A stretch of 64,000 nt of DNA from Chloroflexia bacterium. Lineage in GTDB: Bacteria; Chloroflexota; Chloroflexia; Thermomicrobiales; CFX8. The position numbers and the translations under genes are program-made. Location: NCBI GenBank assembly GCA_030431755.1, contig JAUIIK010000002.1, forward strand, positions 24,913 to 88,912. Direction: 5' to 3'. Numbering within the stretch: position 1 is the first letter of the stretch; every line of letters starts with the position of its first letter. The notes beneath the pieces were generated by a model that made no database searches, was not told where the DNA came from, and saw only the letters and a program-made list of their open reading frames with translations. This document shows positions 1-8,900 of the stretch, one piece after another.

Positions 1-1
1 G

Positions 2-799
2 CGCCACGCGCGACTGGCGGTCCAGGCGGCCGAGGCCGGGAAGCACATCTGCGTCGACAAGCCGATGGCGACGACCGTGGCCGACGCCGACCGCGTCGTC
101 GCAGCCGTCGAACAGGCGGGCGTGACTCTGACCTATATCCACCGGCTCTACTCGCCCTCGATCCAGCGGCTGCGGGAGGCCATTGACGACGGCGCGATTG
201 GCCTGCCCTTCGCGCTGCATCTCTCGTGGGTCTCGGCCGGTGGCCTGACCTCCGGCTCGGTCGAGGACTTCCAACTCGTCGTCGACACCAGCCTGAGTGG
301 CGGCGGGGAGCTGATGAACTTCCTCGGCTACCACGTCGATACGGCGCGCTACCTGACCGGGCTGGAGGTCGAGACGGCCTATACCAGCGCCGGAAACTAT
401 TTCTTCGAGCCGCACCGCGAGCACTGCGTCGAGGACTTCGGGCTCGTCTGCCTGACGCTCGAACACGATGTCTCGGCGACAATCATCGCCGGGCGCTCGC
501 CGACGCAGACACACGTCACCGGCGGCGACTACGGGCTGCGGGTGCATGGCTCGCAGGGCACGCTCATGTCCGACGAGACGCGGCCATTTCTGACACTCTT
601 TGCCGGACCCGACGAGCGCCGGTCGCAGCCGGTCAACCCGGTCGTCCAGGCGATGCTCGAACCGGTCATCACCGAGTTCCTCGCCTGTGTTGAGAGCGGC
701 GATCAACCGCTGCGGACGGTCTACGACGGCCGGAGCCAGATCGCGACCCTCGAGGCCGTCTACCGCTCGATGGCCAGTGGCCAGGTTGAACGCGTTTAG
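2..799 (+). CDS. Gfo/Idh/MocA-family oxidoreductase, C-terminal part (5' truncated by window)
   Basis: The reading frame is open from base 2, so the gene begins upstream of the window; only about 265 residues are seen. The first visible residues include GKHICVDKPMA, the motif that follows the Rossmann fold in Gfo/Idh/MocA dehydrogenases, where the Lys of the E/D-K-P motif contacts substrate. The rest matches the family's alpha/beta C-terminal domain, including a GGGELMNFLGYHVD stretch at the usual GG-x-x-x-D-x-x-x-H position. Members oxidise or reduce sugars, inositols or related polyols with NAD(P). The substrate cannot be told from this fragment. It ends 34 bases before a fumarylacetoacetate-hydrolase-family gene on the same strand, so the two may be co-transcribed in a sugar-acid or aromatic catabolic pathway. 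Confidence 0.85.
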   Translation, partial: RHARLAVQAAEAGKHICVDKPMATTVADADRVVAAVEQAGVTLTYIHRLYSPSIQRLREAIDDGAIGLPFALHLSWVSAGGLTSGSVEDFQLVVDTSLSGGGELMNFLGYHVDTARYLTGLEVETAYTSAGNYFFEPHREHCVEDFGLVCLTLEHDVSATIIAGRSPTQTHVTGGDYGLRVHGSQGTLMSDETRPFLTLFAGPDERRSQPVNPVVQAMLEPVITEFLACVESGDQPLRTVYDGRSQIATLEAVYRSMASGQVERV

Positions 800-833
800 A
801 GAATCCACAGACATCTAAGGGAGAGGGATTGAC

Positions 834-1757
834 ATGCGCTTGGCAACCTATGCAGTCGGAGCGTCCGCGCCTCAGGTCGGGGTGCTGCTCGACGGCAATC
901 GCCTGCTGAATCTCAAGGCAGCCGGGACAGCCGCAGGCATGGATCTGCCGGAGACGCTGCTCGGCTTGCTTGATCTCGGCGCGGGCGGCCTGGAGGCTGC
1001 CGCCGATGCCGTTGAGCGAGGACTCCAGAGTGGCCTGCCGACGGTGGCGCTCGATGCGGTCACGCTCCTCGCCCCGCTGCCCCGGCCACGCCATGTCTAC
1101 GCCCTGGCGGGCAACTACGTCGACCACATCCTCGAGAGCGGCATGGTCGCCAACGAGAAGTCCGAAACGACGATGCGGCCCTTCATCAAACCCTCGAACA
1201 GCGTCATCGGCCCGCACGACCCGATCCGCCTCCCGGCGATGAGCGAGGCTGTCGATTACGAGGTCGAGCTGGCGATCGTCATCGGCCGGCGCGCCAGCCA
1301 CGTATCGGTCGCCGACGCGCCCGCCTACATCGCCGGCTACAGCGTCTTCAACGACGTCTCGGGCCGCTCGCTGACGATCGCGAACGAACGCAAAGCGCGT
1401 GATGGCGACCACTTCTACGACTGGTTGCTCGGCAAATGGTTCGACAGCTTCTCGATCCTCGGTCCGACGATCACGACCGCCGACGAGCTGGCTGACCCGC
1501 ACGCTCTCGCAATCTCGCTCGCGGTCAACGGTGACACCCGGCAGGACGGCTCGACGGCCCAGATGATCTTCAACAGCTACGAGATCGTCTCGTTTCTGTC
1601 GGAGGTTATCCCGTTGGAGCCTGGCGCGATCATCGCGACCGGCACCCCGGCCGGCGTCGGCGCAGCCCAGAAGCTCTACCTCAACCCCGGCGACATCGTC
1701 GAAGCGTCGATCAGCGAGCTGGGCACTCTGCGGAACGAGGTCATCGCCGGCAGCTAG
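834..1757 (+). CDS. Fumarylacetoacetate hydrolase (FAH) family protein
   Basis: A 307-residue protein with an N-terminal cap of about 75 residues and a C-terminal FAH fold. Visible family motifs are YALAGNYVDH, KPSNSVIGP, VDYEVELAIVIGR (the acidic metal-binding residues), GYSVFNDVSGR and IATGTPAGVG near the C-terminus. The family cleaves or hydrates 2-oxo acids, for example 2-hydroxyhepta-2,4-diene-1,7-dioate isomerases, acylpyruvases and 2-keto-3-deoxy-sugar-acid dehydratases. The exact reaction is not determined. The ATG at 834 is preceded by a strong AAGGGAGAGGG ribosome site. It lies 34 bases after an oxidoreductase gene, which suggests a two-gene sugar-acid or aromatic-acid unit. Confidence 0.88.
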   Translation: MRLATYAVGASAPQVGVLLDGNRLLNLKAAGTAAGMDLPETLLGLLDLGAGGLEAAADAVERGLQSGLPTVALDAVTLLAPLPRPRHVYALAGNYVDHILESGMVANEKSETTMRPFIKPSNSVIGPHDPIRLPAMSEAVDYEVELAIVIGRRASHVSVADAPAYIAGYSVFNDVSGRSLTIANERKARDGDHFYDWLLGKWFDSFSILGPTITTADELADPHALAISLAVNGDTRQDGSTAQMIFNSYEIVSFLSEVIPLEPGAIIATGTPAGVGAAQKLYLNPGDIVEASISELGTLRNEVIAGS

Positions 1758-2068
1758 ACCCGCCTGTCGCGCAGATCCACGGCTCGCGGCCGAGCGTGCA
1801 CCGCTGCTACGTGTGCTTCCCACGCCAACGATGCCATCGGCCAAGGACAGGCGACGCATCGCGTCGCGGCTCCCAACGGCATCGGCTTCGTGCTCATGCG
1901 GTGACCTCACCAACCATGTAGCCGCGACGCGGTGCGTCGCCCGGCTTGACTACCCGTGCGCTGTGCCGGAATCCGTCCAACTCGATCTCGCAGGATTCGC
2001 GCTGGCATCCGTTGACAGGCGCATATGGGCATGAAACCATTGCCCTATCACGACAAAGGAGCACGACA
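1758..2068. other. Intergenic stretch without a convincing gene
   Basis: About 310 bases between the FAH gene and a small hypothetical gene. It contains a short GC-rich hairpin (GCGACGC-ATC-GCGTCGC) near 1851-1868 that could end FAH transcription, although no T-run follows. A TTGACA hexamer lies near its right end. Short frames here overlap one another and show no recognisable protein. Confidence 0.4.
2012..2040 (+). promoter_or_regulatory. Possible promoter for the 2069 gene
   Basis: A perfect -35 hexamer TTGACA (2012-2017) is followed after 17 bases by AACCAT (2035-2040), a poor -10 match. It sits 29 bases before the ATG at 2069, whose ribosome site AAAGGAG is clear. The weak -10 keeps this tentative. 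Confidence 0.28.
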
Positions 2069-2305
2069 ATGGCTGACACGGTTAACACAATACAATCCGT
2101 GCTTCCGCAGCATTTGATCGATGCGATTGACGATGGCGAGCTGACCCGCAAGCAACTACGGGAGCTCATAGAGATCGAGTCGGCTGAGCTTGGCCTGACC
2201 TTTGATGGGGCCTATGCGAAAGCGCTTGCTGGGACACTGCCGCCGAGCGAGCTAGGGACTGATGTAGCGTCATGGCTAAGGATGTATCGTGCTGGTGAAG
2301 CGTAG
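2069..2305 (+). CDS. Small hypothetical protein, 78 aa
   Basis: Not recognised. The ATG at 2069 is chosen because AAAGGAG lies 6 bases upstream. The frame is open further 5' but has no ribosome site there. The 78-residue product is acidic and mostly helical, with the segments LPQHLIDAIDDGELTRKQLRE and IEIESAELGLTFDGAYAKALA, and ends in SWLRMYRAGEA. No cysteines, signal peptide or membrane segment are visible. It ends 3 bases before another small frame (2309) that leads into a 135-aa reading frame. The pair could be a two-gene small module such as a toxin-antitoxin, but nothing in the sequence proves it. Confidence 0.6.
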   Translation: MADTVNTIQSVLPQHLIDAIDDGELTRKQLRELIEIESAELGLTFDGAYAKALAGTLPPSELGTDVASWLRMYRAGEA

Positions 2306-2466
2306 CGCATGTCGATAGCCGGCCGTACTTTTCGCCAGGCTGTTCGCACACTGACCGACCATCTCAACCGCACAATCAACCGTACGCTCAGCCAGCGTAG
2401 GCTGATGCTTCCTTTGAACGAGGTAGAGACTACGCCATCATTCACTACCGTGAAGCGGGTCGGGCC

Positions 2467-2874
2467 GTGCCGGTGACGCTCAGTACAGCCTATGGCCAGA
2501 TGCACTTGAGCCTGCGGCTGCACTGTGTCCCGGCAGATGACGAAGATGGCACGATGACCGCTTTGCGCATGGTCTGGTATCGCTATGCTCTACGGCCACA
2601 AGAGCAGCGGGAGCCCGTGTTTCGCTGGGAATATGTGGGCGAACCTGAAGGGGCCGATGAGCGGTGGGCACGGCATCACCTGCAAGGGCCGGCTCCGATC
2701 AATCTGGGCGCGCAATATGTGAGCCTCAACGCCCTGCACGTGCCGACTGGAACGGTACCGATTGAGGAAGTCGTGCGCTTCTGTATCAACGACCTCGGCA
2801 CGGCGCCACTGCCCGAGGATTGGGATGCGATTCTTCACGAGCGCGCGCGTGTATCACGTTCGCTTGCCGGGTAG
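2467..2874 (+). CDS. Hypothetical protein, possibly 5'-truncated by a frameshift
   Basis: Not recognised. From the GTG at 2467 the product is 135 residues with many aromatic and His residues (VWYRYAL, PVFRWEYVGE, ERWARHHLQGP) and a C-terminal VRFCINDLGTAPLPEDW. The same frame stays open back to a TAG at 2398 and the untranslated stretch reads like coding sequence (FERGRDYAIIHYREAGRAV), but it has no start codon. A different frame with an ATG at 2309 (3 bases after the previous gene) runs to a TGA at 2474-2476 and overlaps it. One explanation is a single gene of about 190 codons broken by a frameshift between 2398 and 2476. The basic, aromatic-rich C-terminal part loosely resembles small toxin-like proteins, which is speculation. 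Confidence 0.5.
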   Translation: MPVTLSTAYGQMHLSLRLHCVPADDEDGTMTALRMVWYRYALRPQEQREPVFRWEYVGEPEGADERWARHHLQGPAPINLGAQYVSLNALHVPTGTVPIEEVVRFCINDLGTAPLPEDWDAILHERARVSRSLAG

Positions 2875-2881
2875 GCTGCAC

Positions 2882-3838
2882 CTAGCCAAGGTCCTCTGCG
2901 TCATCGCCGCCGATGAGCGCCTTGTAGCTGCCGTAGCGGTCAAGGTGGATTGTCCCTGCATCGACCGCGGCGAGCACCGCGCAGCCGGGCTCGCTCAGGT
3001 GGCGGCAGTCGGTGAAGCGGCACTGGCCGAGGTAGGGCTCGAAGTCGGGGAAATACTCGTCGAGATAATCGAACTCGACGCCCCAGAGGCCGAGCTGGCG
3101 CATCCCGGGGGTGTCGCCGATGTAGGTGTTCGGGGCGATCCGGAAGAGCTGGACCCAGGTCGTCGTGTGGCGGCCCTTGCCGGTCGCGTCGCTGATCTCA
3201 CCGGTTGGGACCTCGAAATCGGGCGCGAGAGCGTTCAACAGCGTGCTCTTGCCGACCCCCGACGGCCCGGCGAAGGCGGTGATCTTGCCCTGCAGGTGCG
3301 CCCGCAGCTCGTCCAGCCCCGCTCCGGTCTCGGCGCTGGTGTGGAGGACCGGGTAGCCGGCCATCCTGAAGCGCTCGGATAGCTCGTCGAGCTGCTCCCC
3401 GCCGCCGAGATCGATCTTGTTGAAGCAGACCGACGCCGGCAGATCGCGCGCTTCGGCGATCAGCAGCATACGGTCGATCATGCGTGGCGATGGTGTCGGT
3501 TCGCGGATGGCATAGACGGCCAGCAGCTGGTCGGGGTTGGCCAGGATGACCTGCTCGACGTCGTCGGTGCCGCGCGACAGCCGCGAGAGGGACGTCCTGC
3601 GTGGCGCGACCTCTTCGATCGCACCCTCCGGCGGATCGGTCTCCAGGCTGGCGACCGAGACCCGCACCCGATCCCCGACGGCGGCCGGATCGGTCTTGAC
3701 CCGTTCCCGGTTCAGGATGCCCCGCAGCGTACAGCGCACGATCCCGGCCTCGGTCTGGACATCGAACCAGAGCCCGTAATCACGGACAATGACCCCTTCC
3801 AGTTCGGTTCCAACGGCCAGTTCGTGTGATGCAGGCAA
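2882..3838 (-). CDS. rsgA: Ribosome small-subunit-dependent GTPase A (RsgA/YjeQ)
   Basis: A circularly permuted GTPase that acts in late 30S subunit maturation. An N-terminal OB-fold domain (about residues 1-75) precedes the GTPase motifs in permuted order: NKIDL (G4), then GPSGVGKST (G1/P-loop), GKGRHTTT (G2) and DTPG (G3). A C-terminal zinc module follows with the pattern C-x5-C-x-H-x5-C (CRFTDCRHLSEPGC). These motifs are diagnostic. I prefer the TTG at 3838 because GGGGAG lies 6 bases upstream, giving 318 aa. A TTG at 3880 would add 14 residues. The gene converges on the hypothetical gene ending at 2874, 7 bases apart. Confidence 0.95.
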   Translation of the reverse strand: MPASHELAVGTELEGVIVRDYGLWFDVQTEAGIVRCTLRGILNRERVKTDPAAVGDRVRVSVASLETDPPEGAIEEVAPRRTSLSRLSRGTDDVEQVILANPDQLLAVYAIREPTPSPRMIDRMLLIAEARDLPASVCFNKIDLGGGEQLDELSERFRMAGYPVLHTSAETGAGLDELRAHLQGKITAFAGPSGVGKSTLLNALAPDFEVPTGEISDATGKGRHTTTWVQLFRIAPNTYIGDTPGMRQLGLWGVEFDYLDEYFPDFEPYLGQCRFTDCRHLSEPGCAVLAAVDAGTIHLDRYGSYKALIGGDDAEDLG

Positions 3839-3966
3839 ACAGTGCTCCCCGGGGCTAACGTCTCGTTCGTTGCGCGGCAATTGTAGCCAGCCAGACGCTA
3901 GGCTAGGAAGCCCGGAATGTAGGATCTACTGTAGAGATCAATGCCGGTACTGGGAAAGTAGACGAT

Positions 3967-4419
3967 GTGATTGAGGAGCGCTTCCAGCCACACGAGCGGG
4001 AGGCGGCGGAAGCATTTCTGGACCAGGTTGCGGCACGGGCAAAGCTGTCGAATTTGCGGAAACCTGACGAGTGGTTGCGACTGTGGCAGATCACCGTCGA
4101 GGATGTACGAGATGGATACCAGTTTTCGAAGTGGGACTACGAAAATGACCTCGATGGCCGCGACATCATCGATGGTGTCGCGGCACTTCTTGGCCCAGAA
4201 TCTCGGGCTCTATTCGAAGAAGCCATGCGGCCGTGGGATGAGGAGTTTCGCCGCCTGACAGTCGAGTCCACTGATTGGCTAAATGGCTGTCTGGTGTGGT
4301 GGCCGCTACGCCACGGCATTGGTGGTGGTCCCGTATCCCAAGAGATTGGCCAGGGCGTCAATCCGGAATCTTGCGAACGCATCACACCGCGTCGTGGTGT
4401 CGCGAGATCGAACGACTAA
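3967..4419 (+). CDS. Hypothetical protein, 150 aa
   Basis: Not recognised. A GTG start at 3967 gives a soluble protein rich in Trp and acidic residues (RKPDEWLRLWQITVEDV, YQFSKWDYENDLDGRDII, MRPWDEEF), with a C-terminal LVWWPLRHGIGGGP segment. The composition looks like a genuine folded domain rather than a chance frame. It starts about 130 bases from the divergent rsgA and is followed 31 bases later by two overlapping membrane-protein genes on the same strand. No signal peptide is visible. Codon use here is less GC-rich than in gltB. Confidence 0.6.
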   Translation: MIEERFQPHEREAAEAFLDQVAARAKLSNLRKPDEWLRLWQITVEDVRDGYQFSKWDYENDLDGRDIIDGVAALLGPESRALFEEAMRPWDEEFRRLTVESTDWLNGCLVWWPLRHGIGGGPVSQEIGQGVNPESCERITPRRGVARSND

Positions 4420-4450
4420 GAGTTGCTGCAAGCTTACGCAAAGAGGTCCG

Positions 4451-4921
4451 ATGACGACCAACACGCGGAATTTTGTCCTGGGGATGGCGGGAGGATGTGC
4501 GCTCGTAGCAGCCTGGGCACTTTCTGTCATTGCGATTGCCGTTCTGACCGTCGTTGGTCCCGGTCTGTTGTTCGGTTTCATGTTGGCTGCGGGATGTAAG
4601 GATTTGCAGGGACCGCTGGTTACATCCCCGGATCGCGACGGCGGCTACGTGGCGCAGGTTCGATCGAGTGATCGTGGCGCTGTAGGTTGGAATACCCGCG
4701 TCGTCGTTAGCCGACAGACTATGTTCGTGTTGGATGAGCATCCGCAACAGATCGAACTCGCGCTCGGCAGCGTCCGGCCGCAGGACGTGAATCTGGAATG
4801 GACCGCTGAGACTACGCTGTTGATTACCAGCAAATGGTCGTCCTCGGCGGCTGGCAACCTCAAGCTCGTGGAGTGGCAGGGCGTTGAGATTCACGTCGGC
4901 TACTCATCCTACCGGGAGTGA
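4451..4921 (+). CDS. Hypothetical membrane-anchored protein, 156 aa
   Basis: Starts at the ATG at 4451 with AAGAGG just upstream; a longer frame upstream overlaps the previous gene and is rejected. Residues 7-47 are strongly hydrophobic (GMAGGCALVAAWALSVIAIA and following), giving one or two N-terminal membrane helices. A soluble domain of about 105 residues follows, with TSPDRDGGYVAQVRSSDRGAVGWNTRVVVS and a later WTAETTLLITSKW. The Ser-Pro-Asp-x-Asp and NTRVVVS pattern recalls the DUF5412-type extracytoplasmic domain, which is only a loose likeness. Its TGA overlaps the GTG start of the next gene by 3 bases, so the two are probably translationally coupled. Confidence 0.65.
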   Translation: MTTNTRNFVLGMAGGCALVAAWALSVIAIAVLTVVGPGLLFGFMLAAGCKDLQGPLVTSPDRDGGYVAQVRSSDRGAVGWNTRVVVSRQTMFVLDEHPQQIELALGSVRPQDVNLEWTAETTLLITSKWSSSAAGNLKLVEWQGVEIHVGYSSYRE

Positions 4922-5526
4922 TAGACACAGTGGGCCTCGATGCGCTCTTCGACTTGTCGTTCGGCCAGTGCTTTCTTCTGTGGATTGCAACTACGCTCGT
5001 GGTGACTCTTATGGCAGGTGCTGGTGGGCTCTTGCTTGAACGAGGCTACCTTGACGTCGACGAAGGATGGAAGTTGCGGTGCGGTCTCCTGCTTCAGGGA
5101 GCGTTCCTCTTATCGTCTTGCATTTTCGCTATCTGGTTGCCCCTCGCCAGGATTCAAGAAGACGCCTCACTGAGCAACATTGCTTGGGTGCCTGCAATGG
5201 CTGCCGGTGGTGTAGTTGGCATGTTCGTGCCCTTCGAATACCTACTCTTCCCTGGGGAAGAAGCGCTGCTGCTGCGCTTGCAGGCCGAGGCGGCACGGCA
5301 TAGTCAATGGTGGCTCGTGCCTGTGGGCTCCGTGCCCTTCCTCGGTCTGATGGGCGTGCTGACGTTGTCGAATGGCTTCACAGGCGAAGTAGTCGGAGAA
5401 CATGCACTCATTGCAGCCTTTGGCGGGTTGGCACATGTCGCTGCCATCGGAGTCGGTGCGCGATCGTTCGTTGCGTGGCGGGCGCTGCGTCAGGCTTGCC
5501 ACCGGAGCAGGGTCCAAAACGCGTAG
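4918..5526 (+). CDS. Hypothetical integral membrane protein, 202 aa
   Basis: The GTG start at 4918 overlaps the stop of the upstream gene. The 202-residue product has about five hydrophobic segments: FLLWIATTLVVTLMAGAGGLL, LLLQGAFLLSSCIFAIWLPL, WVPAMAAGGVVGMFVPFEYL, WLVPVGSVPFLGLMGVLTL and AFGGLAHVAAIGVGA. They are joined by short charged loops and end in a basic tail (RQACHRSRVQNA). No family is recognised. With its partner it probably forms a membrane complex, inferred from coupling alone. Confidence 0.65.
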   Translation: MIDTVGLDALFDLSFGQCFLLWIATTLVVTLMAGAGGLLLERGYLDVDEGWKLRCGLLLQGAFLLSSCIFAIWLPLARIQEDASLSNIAWVPAMAAGGVVGMFVPFEYLLFPGEEALLLRLQAEAARHSQWWLVPVGSVPFLGLMGVLTLSNGFTGEVVGEHALIAAFGGLAHVAAIGVGARSFVAWRALRQACHRSRVQNA

Positions 5527-5612
5527 CCAGAGTGCAGTCTTTCATCGGCCGCAGTATGTCCGAGTCAATGCCACAGCAAGACGCTGCATACGGTCACTCC
5601 GAAGTTGCGAAT

Positions 5613-5641
5613 TTGCGTGAAACGGGTTCTGGTTGTATATT
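5613..5641 (+). promoter_or_regulatory. Candidate gltB promoter
   Basis: TTGCGT (5613-5618), 17 bases, then TATATT (5636-5641): four of six and five of six matches to the housekeeping consensus with ideal spacing. It lies 330 bases before the gltB start, with no other gene between. Confidence 0.42.
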
Positions 5642-5829
5642 GGAGCCGATTCGGAGTAACTGGTCATACCGAGCGGGAGCAAGCTCGTGTCCCATCTCAA
5701 CCTGGGCGCTGCTGCGGAAAGCACCGTCCACGCTGAACGCCATACCAGCCGAAGACACCCTCAACCGTGTCCCACCACCACCCACGGGATAAGGCCCCAT
5801 ACCGGGATGCCGGTATGCAGGATGTTCTA

Positions 5830-5850
5830 ATGCGTTTCTAGACAACGCAT
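5830..5850. promoter_or_regulatory. Inverted repeat upstream of gltB (possible operator or hairpin)
   Basis: ATGCGTT (5830-5836) and AACGCAT (5844-5850) are perfect inverted 7-mers around TCTAGAC. The site lies 120 bases before gltB, downstream of the candidate promoter, so it could be an operator or a small leader hairpin. Confidence 0.35.
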
Positions 5851-5970
5851 CACAGGCATCGACGCCGGCAGAAGTCAATCGCACATCTGCCGGTTTTGCT
5901 TTTTCCGAGTACACGCGCAATCAGGGCTGGCCACGGGCTGGTATTGCCTGTATTTCCTGGGATCGAGTGA

Positions 5971-8900
5971 GTGGTGAACGCATCGAGTAAGAACAATGGG
6001 GCGGGGCTTCCGTCCGCTGCCGGGTTATATGATCCGCGCTGGGAGCACGACGCCTGCGGCGTGGCCTTCTTCGTCGACATAAAGGGCCGCGCGTCGCATG
6101 AGGTCGTTGCACAGGGGTTGACCGCGCTCCAGAATCTGCGCCACCGCGGCGCATCGGGCTACGAAAAGACGACCGGTGACGGCGCGGGCATTCTGATCCA
6201 GATTCCACAGCGGTTTAATCGCCATGTCTGTGGCGAACTTGGTATCGAACTGCCAGATCCCGGCCACTACGGCGTCGGGATGCTCTTCATGCCGCAGAAT
6301 CCTAGTCAGGCGGAGCAGTGCCGGGAGGTCGTCGCGGGGCAGATCGCCGCGAGCGGGCTGGAGCTGCTCGGCTGGCGCGCTGTGCCGCAGGACAACAGCG
6401 AGATCGGCAACGCTGCCAAGGCAGGCGAGCCGGATGTCCAGCAGGTCTTCATCGGCTCGGGCGAGCAGGCGCTGTCGGGTCTCGATCTCGAACGCAAGCT
6501 CTACCTGCTGCGGCGGCGGATCGAGAAGAGCGGCGCGCCGCTCTACGTCGCCAGCCTGTCGTCGCGGACGCTGATCTACAAGGGCATGCTGACGGCCGAG
6601 CAGCTGCCGGGCTACTACCCGGATCTGACCAACCCGGCCATCGAGAGCGCCTTAGCGCTGGTGCATCAACGCTTCAGCACCAACACCTTCCCAACCTGGT
6701 CGTTGGCACACCCGTATCGCTACCTGGCTCACAACGGCGAGATCAACACGCTGCGCGGCAACATTAACTGGATGCACGCCCGCGAGCAGCTGCTGGAGTC
6801 GGAGATCTTCGGCGACGAGCTGGCCGATCTGCTGCCGGTGATCCAGCCGGGTGGCAGCGACTCGGCGGCGCTCGACAACGTCCTCGAATTCATGTTGATG
6901 ACAGGCCGCTCGCTGCCGCACGCGCTGATGATGCTGATCCCCGAACCCTGGCAGCACCACACGACGATGGGCGCGAACGAACACGCCTTCTACGACTTCC
7001 ACTCCGCGATCATGGAGCCGTGGGACGGCCCGGCGGCGGTGGCTTTCACTGACGGCGAACTGATCGGCGCGACGCTCGACCGCAACGGGCTGCGCCCCGG
7101 TCGCTACTACGTCACCAGCGACGACCGCGTCATCCTGGCCTCTGAGGTCGGGGTGCTCGACATCGCGCCGGAGGATGTCGTCTACAAGGGCCGCCTCGAA
7201 CCGGGCAAGATGCTCCTGATCGACACGGTCCAGGGCCGGATCATCCCCGACGAGGAGATCAAGGCCGAGATCGCCGCCGCCGAGCCCTACGCCGACTGGC
7301 TCGCCCAGAGCCGCGTCCATCTCAACGACATTCCGGCACAACCGACTCCGAACGCCGTCGTAGGGGCGGAGTTCATCTCCGCCCGGTCGTCGGGTACGAC
7401 GACACGCGATGGCCATCAAGGCGCGGCACAGGACATGATCTCCGGGGATGTTGGTCAATCGGGTGGCAATGTCGGCGGGGACGCCGACCGGGCGAACACG
7501 AGGTTCGCCCCTACGAGTGACGTGCCCTCTCTTCTCCAATTGCAGCATGCGTTCGGGTATACGCATGAAGACTTGCGGTTGCTGGTTGGGCCGATGGCGG
7601 TGAAGGGGGAGGAGCCGATTGGCTCGATGGGCAACGACACGCCGCTGGCGGTGCTGTCGGAGCGCTCGCAATTGCTCTTCAACTACTTCAAGCAGCTCTT
7701 CGCCCAGGTCACGAATCCGCCGCTCGATGCCATCCGCGAGGAGCTGGTGACGTCGATGCAGACGCTCGTCGGACCGGGCGGCAACTTTCTTGCGCCGGGT
7801 CCGGACAACGCCCGGCAGGTCGAGATCGACTCGCCGATTCTGACCAACGACGAGCTGGCCCGGCTGGCCGGCTACGACGCGCCGGGCTTCAAAGCTGTCG
7901 AACTGCCGATGGTCTTCGATGTCGAGCTGGGTAGCGGCGGGCTGTCGCTGGCGATGAACCTGCTCTGCCGGCAGGCCAGCAAAGCCGTCGCCGATGGCGC
8001 GACGATGCTGATTCTGTCGGACCGCGGCGTCGACGAAGCGCACGCGCCGATCCCGAGTCTGATGGCCGTCGCCGGTGTCCACCACCACCTCGTGCGCGAG
8101 GGCACCCGGACGAAGACGGCGCTGCTGGTCGAGACCGGCGAGGCGCGCGAGGTGCATCACTTCGCGCTGCTGCTCGGCTACGGCGCGAGCGCGATCAACC
8201 CCTACATGGTCTTCGATATCCTCGATGATCTGATCGCAAACGGCTCCCTGACGGATATCTCAACAGAACAGGGCGCGCAGCGCTTTATTAAGGCGGCGAA
8301 TAAGGGCATCCTGAAGGTCATGTCGAAGATGGGGATCTCGACGATCGATTCCTATCGGGGCGCTCAGATCTTCGAGGCCGTCGGGCTCAACGAGGCATTC
8401 ATCGAACGACATTTCACCGGTACGGCGTCGCGGATTGGCGGGGTCGGGATTGACGTCGTCGCCGAGGAGGCGCTCATGCGTCACCGGCGTGCGTACCCCC
8501 AACGCAACATCCCGATCTCGATCCTCGACTGGGGCGGCAACTACCAGTGGCGGCGTGACGGCGAGCACCACGCCCTCAACCCGGAGACGATCCAGAAGCT
8601 CCAGCACGCGACGCGCCAGAAGCGCTACGACATCTACCACGAGTACACCGCCGAGATCGACGAGCATAACCGCGAACTGGCGACGATTCGCGGACTGATG
8701 GATCTCAAGTACGCCGCCGAGCCCGTGCCCATCGACGAGGTCGAGCCGGTCGAGGCGATCCTTCATCGCTTCGCGACCGGGGCGATGTCCTTCGGCTCGA
8801 TCAGCAAGGAAGCGCACGAGACGCTGGCGATCGCGATGAACCGCATCGGCGGCAAGAGCAACTCCGGCGAGGGCGGCGAGGACCGGGCGCGCTACATCCG

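Larger units (their letters stand above)
5527..5970. other. Long leader/intergenic region upstream of gltB
   Basis: About 440 bases without a convincing gene. It holds a promoter-like pair near 5613-5641 and a short inverted repeat at 5830-5850. If transcription starts near 5648, gltB has an untranslated leader of about 320 bases, long enough for cis-acting RNA regulation. I do not recognise a known riboswitch or T-box in it. Confidence 0.4.

Noticed and set aside
669..1913. A 414-codon open frame on the minus strand across the FAH gene
   Set aside because: It is antisense to a well-supported FAH-family gene and reads as Arg/Ala/Asp-rich shadow sequence with no known motif; long antisense frames are expected in GC-rich coding DNA.
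6652..8160. A 502-codon minus-strand open frame inside gltB
   Set aside because: It is antisense to gltB and composed of Arg/Val/Asp/His-rich shadow sequence. The gltB frame has clear domains throughout.
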